The position numbers and the translations under genes are program-made. Shown piece after piece: positions 24,805 through 27,540 of a DNA stretch of 27,540 nt (within the stretch, counting starts at the first letter, position 1; each line of letters opens with the position of its first letter). The stretch comes from Brevundimonas sp. (GTDB lineage: Bacteria > Pseudomonadota > Alphaproteobacteria > Caulobacterales > Caulobacteraceae), in assembly GCA_020253595.1 (NCBI GenBank), contig JADCBH010000279.1, positions 1 through 27,540 of the forward strand. Direction: 5' to 3'. The notes beneath the pieces were generated by a model that worked only from the letters and a program-made list of their open reading frames with translations, had not been told where the DNA came from and did no database searches.

Positions 24805-25712
24805 TCGGGCTTCCGGAACTTGAGGGTCATGCGATCGCTCTCGCCGATCTCGCGGTACGGAGCGGAGTCGAAAGTCGGATCAGGCGGCGAACCGAGCGGT
24901 GCCGTCAGCAGGCGCGGCGGAAGGGTCTCGACGCCGAAGGGGTGGTCCTTGGTGTCGTCGGGGTTCGCATTGATCTCCGAAGCCGCCTCGAAGATGAAAC
25001 CGGCTTCGGCGGCCAGCTGCTTGACGAAGGCCTCCTGCACATAGCCGTCTGCGGCTGCGGGATCCTGGTCCTGATCGGGACCGAGACGATGCTGCTCGAT
25101 CCCCAGAATGCCGCGTGGACGAAGCGCGGCGAAGGCGTCGGCGAAGGCTTTCTCCGCGGTTCCGGCGGCCATCCACGAATGGATACAGCGCATGAACAGG
25201 ACCAGGTCGGCCGTACCGGCGGGTGCCACCGGGCCAGTCGTGGCCCCGAACTGGCTGAACTTGACCTCGCCGTAGAGCCGGCGATCAGAGCCAAAACGTT
25301 GTTCGAAGTTGGCGTTCAGCGCGGCCTGGGCCGGATCGGCACCCGGGCCGTTCGAGAAGCCGACGGCGTAGTATTCGCCGTCGCCCTCGGCGAGATAGGG
25401 GGCCAGGATCTCGGTGTACCAGCCGCTGCCGGGCCAGAAATCGACGACGGTCATCGACGGCTGCAGACCAAAGAACCTCAGGGTCTCCAGGGGATGCCGC
25501 CAGGAGTCCCGCCCGCGGTCAGCCGCGCGCCAGGCACCCGCGATGGCCCACTCCAGCGAGCCCTCGGGTGGCCCGGCGGGCACCTCGGGATCGGCCTTCT
25601 CCGCCTCTCGTTCGCCGCAGGCTGAAAGGCCGCCGACTGCGATCAGGCCGCAGGCAGCAAGCATCGCCCGCCGTGACGGACCCGCTGCTGCCGAGCGCTC
25701 ATCGTCCTGCAT
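24801..25712 (-). CDS. Exported lipoprotein with methyltransferase fold (COG4798-like), copy 1
   Basis: A 303-residue protein. The ATG at 25712 gives an N-terminus with SRRAMLAACGLIAVGG followed by the lipobox LSAC (Cys32). A pair of arginines before a hydrophobic stretch and a lipobox suggests a Tat- or Sec-exported lipoprotein. The body has a class I methyltransferase layout: motif I VVDFWPGSGWYTEILAPYL, motif II-like ADLVLFMRCIHSWM, and GILGIEQHRLG. It ends EIGESDRMTLKFRKPE, also seen in the neighbouring paralogue. Proteins of this family are annotated as methyltransferases, but SAM is not known to be available outside the cytoplasm, so activity is uncertain. It overlaps the hydrolase gene by 4 bases. 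Confidence 0.82.
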   Translation of the reverse strand: MQDDERSAAAGPSRRAMLAACGLIAVGGLSACGEREAEKADPEVPAGPPEGSLEWAIAGAWRAADRGRDSWRHPLETLRFFGLQPSMTVVDFWPGSGWYTEILAPYLAEGDGEYYAVGFSNGPGADPAQAALNANFEQRFGSDRRLYGEVKFSQFGATTGPVAPAGTADLVLFMRCIHSWMAAGTAEKAFADAFAALRPRGILGIEQHRLGPDQDQDPAAADGYVQEAFVKQLAAEAGFIFEAASEINANPDDTKDHPFGVETLPPRLLTAPLGSPPDPTFDSAPYREIGESDRMTLKFRKPE

Positions 25713-25804
25713 TCGTACGTCCTGCCCCGCCACCGCACCCCGGCGACGCCGTCCCGGAAGCGGTTGGGATAGAGGGCTTCGCCCGGCGCGTCAAAGCCAG
25801 CGGA

Positions 25805-26605
25805 TCAGGCCGGCTTGCGGAAACGAAGCGTCATGCGGTCGCTCTCGCCGATGGCGTCGAACGCGGCGCGCTCGGCTTCGGTCAGGGGCGTCGGCCGATC
25901 ATTCGGATTGCCTTCGCGCGGAGCCGAGGTGCGGACCGGCGGGAGGGTCCAGACGCCATAGGGATGGTCGCGGTCGTCCCGGGCATTGGCATTCAGCTCG
26001 CTGCTGGCATCCAGCACAAAGCCCGCACGCTCGGCGGCGGCGATGACGTGGGCCTCGGACACATAGCCGAACGGGGCCGTGGCATCGGGATTGGAACCCG
26101 GCGCGGCGCGGTGCTGTTCGACGGCCAGCACGCCGCCCGGCTTCAACGCACCAAAGAAGGCGGTCATGAAGGCGTCAGTGCGACCCCCGCGATGCCAGTT
26201 GTGAAAGGCGCGCGCCACCAGGACCATGTCGGCGGTTCCCGCCTCGACACCCATGCCCTCGGCCGGGTTGTTGACAGCCGCATAGCGACCGTTGGTCTGG
26301 GCCAGGTAGGGCTGAAGGATCGCCGACCACCAGCCAGCCCGGCCGGGCTGGATCTCGACGACGGTTGCGCCCGGCGTCAGACCCCAGAACGTCAAGGTCT
26401 CATAGGGATGGCGGTAGACATCGCGGGCCCGGTCGGCCGCCGGGCGGGCCTCGGAGGCGACAGCGGCCTGAAGCACGGCGTCTTCCTGAAGCACAGGCGG
26501 AGCAGCGGTGAGAGCGTTGGAGCCGGCCGCCGGCATGGCCTGGGCCGAGGCCGCTGTGGACGCCAGAAGCAAGGCGGCGGTCAGGGCGAGCGAGGAAGCG
26601 CGCAT
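25805..26605 (-). CDS. Exported methyltransferase-fold protein (COG4798-like), copy 2
   Basis: A 266-residue paralogue of the downstream gene, with a Sec signal peptide (MRASSLALTAALLLASTAASAQA) instead of a lipobox. Shared elements are RDVYRHPYETLTFWGLTPGATVVEIQPG, ADMVLVARAFHNWHRGG, VLAVEQHR, SSELNANARDDRDHPYGVWTLPP and the C-terminal IGESDRMTLRFRKP. Its motif I reads PGRAGWW, one residue longer than PGSGWY in the other copy, so the SAM loop is altered. It is shorter between motifs I and II. GGGAG lies about 9 nt upstream of the ATG at 26605. It is divergent from hsp20. Function unknown; an export-linked binding or methylation role is only inferred. Confidence 0.82.
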   Translation of the reverse strand: MRASSLALTAALLLASTAASAQAMPAAGSNALTAAPPVLQEDAVLQAAVASEARPAADRARDVYRHPYETLTFWGLTPGATVVEIQPGRAGWWSAILQPYLAQTNGRYAAVNNPAEGMGVEAGTADMVLVARAFHNWHRGGRTDAFMTAFFGALKPGGVLAVEQHRAAPGSNPDATAPFGYVSEAHVIAAAERAGFVLDASSELNANARDDRDHPYGVWTLPPVRTSAPREGNPNDRPTPLTEAERAAFDAIGESDRMTLRFRKPA

Positions 26606-26697
26606 GAACAGGATCTCCCGAAGCTTGGATTATTGCTGGCGCGGACCTTACCCACGAAGCTAGCCCGGGCAAGTGACGATCTGGCGACCGGGCGGGT

Positions 26698-26725
26698 CTT
26701 GACGCCGCACATTGACGCACCATCT
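26698..26725 (+). promoter_or_regulatory. Sigma32 (RpoH)-type heat-shock promoter of hsp20
   Basis: CTTGAC at 26698-26703 and CACCATCT at 26718-26725 are separated by 14 nt. This resembles the RpoH consensus CTTGAA-N12-16-CCCCATNT, with one mismatch in each half. It is upstream of a small heat-shock gene and would leave a 5' leader of about 130 nt, which holds the hairpins described for the thermometer. Confidence 0.6.
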
Positions 26726-26732
26726 GTCGACC

Positions 26733-26856
26733 CGAGAGCGCCGATCCCGGGCTCTCGCGGACGGTTCGGGGCCCAGACGGGACCGGGCGGTTCGATCCCC
26801 ACCGCCGACCCGGGCAAAACGCGGGGCGGCTCCATCTTGCTGACTGATCAGGAGAT
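26733..26856 (+). promoter_or_regulatory. ROSE-like RNA thermometer in the hsp20 leader
   Basis: The last hairpin of the leader pairs ATCTTGCTGA (26834-26843) with TCAGGAGAT (26848-26856) around the loop CTGA. This sequesters the whole Shine-Dalgarno AGGAG that lies 6 nt before the ATG at 26861. The 5' arm contains TTGCT, and its G (26839) must bulge opposite the SD, with a U-G pair beside it. This is the hallmark arrangement of ROSE thermometers on alphaproteobacterial small heat-shock genes. Upstream hairpins exist at 26733-26757 (CGAGAGC/GCTCTCG) and around GGCGGT...ACCGCC. The function is inferred from structure and context. Confidence 0.7.
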
Positions 26857-26860
26857 CGAC

Positions 26861-27334
26861 ATGCGTACCATCGACTTCACCCCCCTCTATCGTTCCGCCG
26901 TCGGATTCGACCGCCTGGCGTCCCTGCTGGAGAGCGCCGCGCGCACCAGCCAGGAGAACGGCTGGCCCCCCTACAACATCGAAACCACGGGCGAGAACGC
27001 CTACCGCATCGAGATCGCCGTCGCCGGCTTCAAGCCCGATGAGCTGAACATCGAGGTCAAGGAAAACCTGCTGACCGTCACCGGCCGCAAGACCGCCAAC
27101 GACGACGCAGGTGCCAACCGGACCTATCTGCATCGCGGTCTGGCAGAGCGTGACTTCGAGCGCCGCTTCCAGCTGGCCGACTATGTGATCGTGACCGAGG
27201 CCGCGCTCGACAACGGCCTACTGTCGATCAGCCTGAAGCGCGAGCTGCCCGAGGCCCTGAAGCCCCGGCGCATCGAGATCGCGTCCAGCGCCAGCACCCT
27301 GATCGAAGGCAAGGCCAAGACCAAGGCGGCGTAA
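26861..27334 (+). CDS. Hsp20 small heat-shock protein (IbpA type)
   Basis: A 157-residue holdase chaperone. The short N-terminus MRTIDFTPLYRSAVGFDRLASLL is typical of the IbpA/HspA class A of alphaproteobacteria. The alpha-crystallin domain spans about 35-130: PPYNIETTGENAYRIEIAVAGFKPDELNIEVKENLLTVTGRK, RTYLHRGLAERDFERRFQLADYV, ALDNGLLSISLKRELPE. A C-terminal IEI supplies the I-x-I oligomerisation motif. It binds unfolding proteins during heat stress until DnaK/ClpB refold them. The ATG at 26861 follows a perfect AGGAG; longer upstream frames run through the leader and are not used. Regulation appears double, by an RpoH-like promoter and a thermometer hairpin. Confidence 0.96.
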   Translation: MRTIDFTPLYRSAVGFDRLASLLESAARTSQENGWPPYNIETTGENAYRIEIAVAGFKPDELNIEVKENLLTVTGRKTANDDAGANRTYLHRGLAERDFERRFQLADYVIVTEAALDNGLLSISLKRELPEALKPRRIEIASSASTLIEGKAKTKAA

Positions 27335-27361
27335 GCCTCCCTTCGGCACCAAGACAGGAGA

Positions 27362-27388
27362 GGGGCGGTTCTCGGGCCGCCCCTTTTT
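27362..27388 (+). terminator. Rho-independent terminator of hsp20
   Basis: Arms GGGGCGG (27362-27368) and CCGCCCC (27377-27383) form a 7-bp stem with an 8-nt loop, followed by five T residues. It lies 27 nt after the hsp20 stop and before the convergent prfA 3' end. Confidence 0.85.
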
Positions 27389-27399
27389 CTTGCCCGGCG

Positions 27400-27540
27400 T
27401 CAGGCGAACTCGGCCTCGAGGTCGGCCAGCCGCGCGGCCTGATCCTCGGCGATCAGGGCATTCAGCAGCGGATCGAGCTCGCCTTCCAGAATTTGCGGCA
27501 GGCTGTGGAGCGTCAGGTTGATGCGGTGGTCGCTGACCCG
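27400..27540 (-). CDS. prfA: C-terminus of peptide chain release factor 1 (runs off the right edge)
   Basis: The 46 residues before the TGA at 27402-27400 read RVSDHRINLTLHSLPQILEG, then ELDPLLNALIAEDQAARLADLEAEFA. This is the conserved C-terminal end of RF1, just after the GGQ domain: the usual text is RVTDHRINLTLYKLDEVL...DPLIDALIAEDQA. RF1 recognises UAA and UAG stop codons and releases the finished protein. The rest of the gene is beyond the window. prmC, which often follows prfA, is not downstream here; the convergent hsp20 is. Confidence 0.93.
   Translation of the reverse strand, partial: RVSDHRINLTLHSLPQILEGELDPLLNALIAEDQAARLADLEAEFA

Noticed and set aside
25568..26860. Very long plus-strand frame merging into hsp20
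   Set aside because: The part before 26861 is antisense to the methyltransferase genes and passes through the leader hairpins. Hsp20 proteins start at the ATG after AGGAG.

Overview
The window is a GC-rich chromosomal stretch from an alphaproteobacterium, most likely a member of the Caulobacterales close to Brevundimonas or Caulobacter. This is inferred from four things: the F1 ATPase operon order atpHAGDC with an Ala/Lys/Pro-rich AtpD N-terminus; an sdhC-sdhD-sdhA-sdhB operon; promoter-like sites that match the Caulobacter housekeeping pattern (TTGACGS, 10-14 nt, GCTANAWC); and the many exported peptidases. I saw no phage, insertion sequence, CRISPR array, tRNA or rRNA. No gene-free gap exceeds about 260 bases.

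Layout. The left end (1-820, minus strand) holds the 5' end of a secreted protein, a strong terminator, a small Cys-rich DUF1272 protein and a SugE/Gdx guanidinium exporter. The F1-ATPase operon atpHAGDC follows (5888 down to 958, minus strand). Divergent from it are a TerC-family membrane protein and a glutaminyl-peptide cyclotransferase (6132-7771, plus strand). From 7817 to 13894 (minus strand) lies an exported-protein block: a hypothetical secreted protein, a DUF1223 thioredoxin-like protein, and two tandem prolyl-oligopeptidase-family enzymes of identical length. A pair of inverted REP-like palindromes separates the two peptidases.

From 13978 to 18724 (minus strand) come a PilZ protein, a 2Fe-2S ferredoxin and the succinate dehydrogenase operon. 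An unrelated, clearly lower-GC gene is wedged between sdhA and sdhB. Next are tryptophan 2,3-dioxygenase (plus), then HIT, SIMPL-domain and VOC proteins (minus), malate dehydrogenase (plus), a Trm112-like protein (minus) and a histidinol-phosphatase-type IMPase (plus). The 3' end of that last gene overlaps an alpha/beta-hydrolase gene on the other strand. Two paralogous methyltransferase-fold proteins with export signals follow (minus). The right end has an Hsp20 small heat-shock gene with a sigma32-like promoter and a ROSE-like RNA thermometer hairpin over its ribosome binding site. The window closes with a terminator and the 3' end of prfA.

Functionally the region is dominated by central energy metabolism: ATP synthase F1, complex II and malate dehydrogenase. 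Its other large component is envelope or periplasmic enzymes. The items most worth follow-up are the orphan gene inside the sdh operon, the putative thermometer on hsp20, the exported methyltransferase pair, and the stem-loop cluster ahead of sugE.
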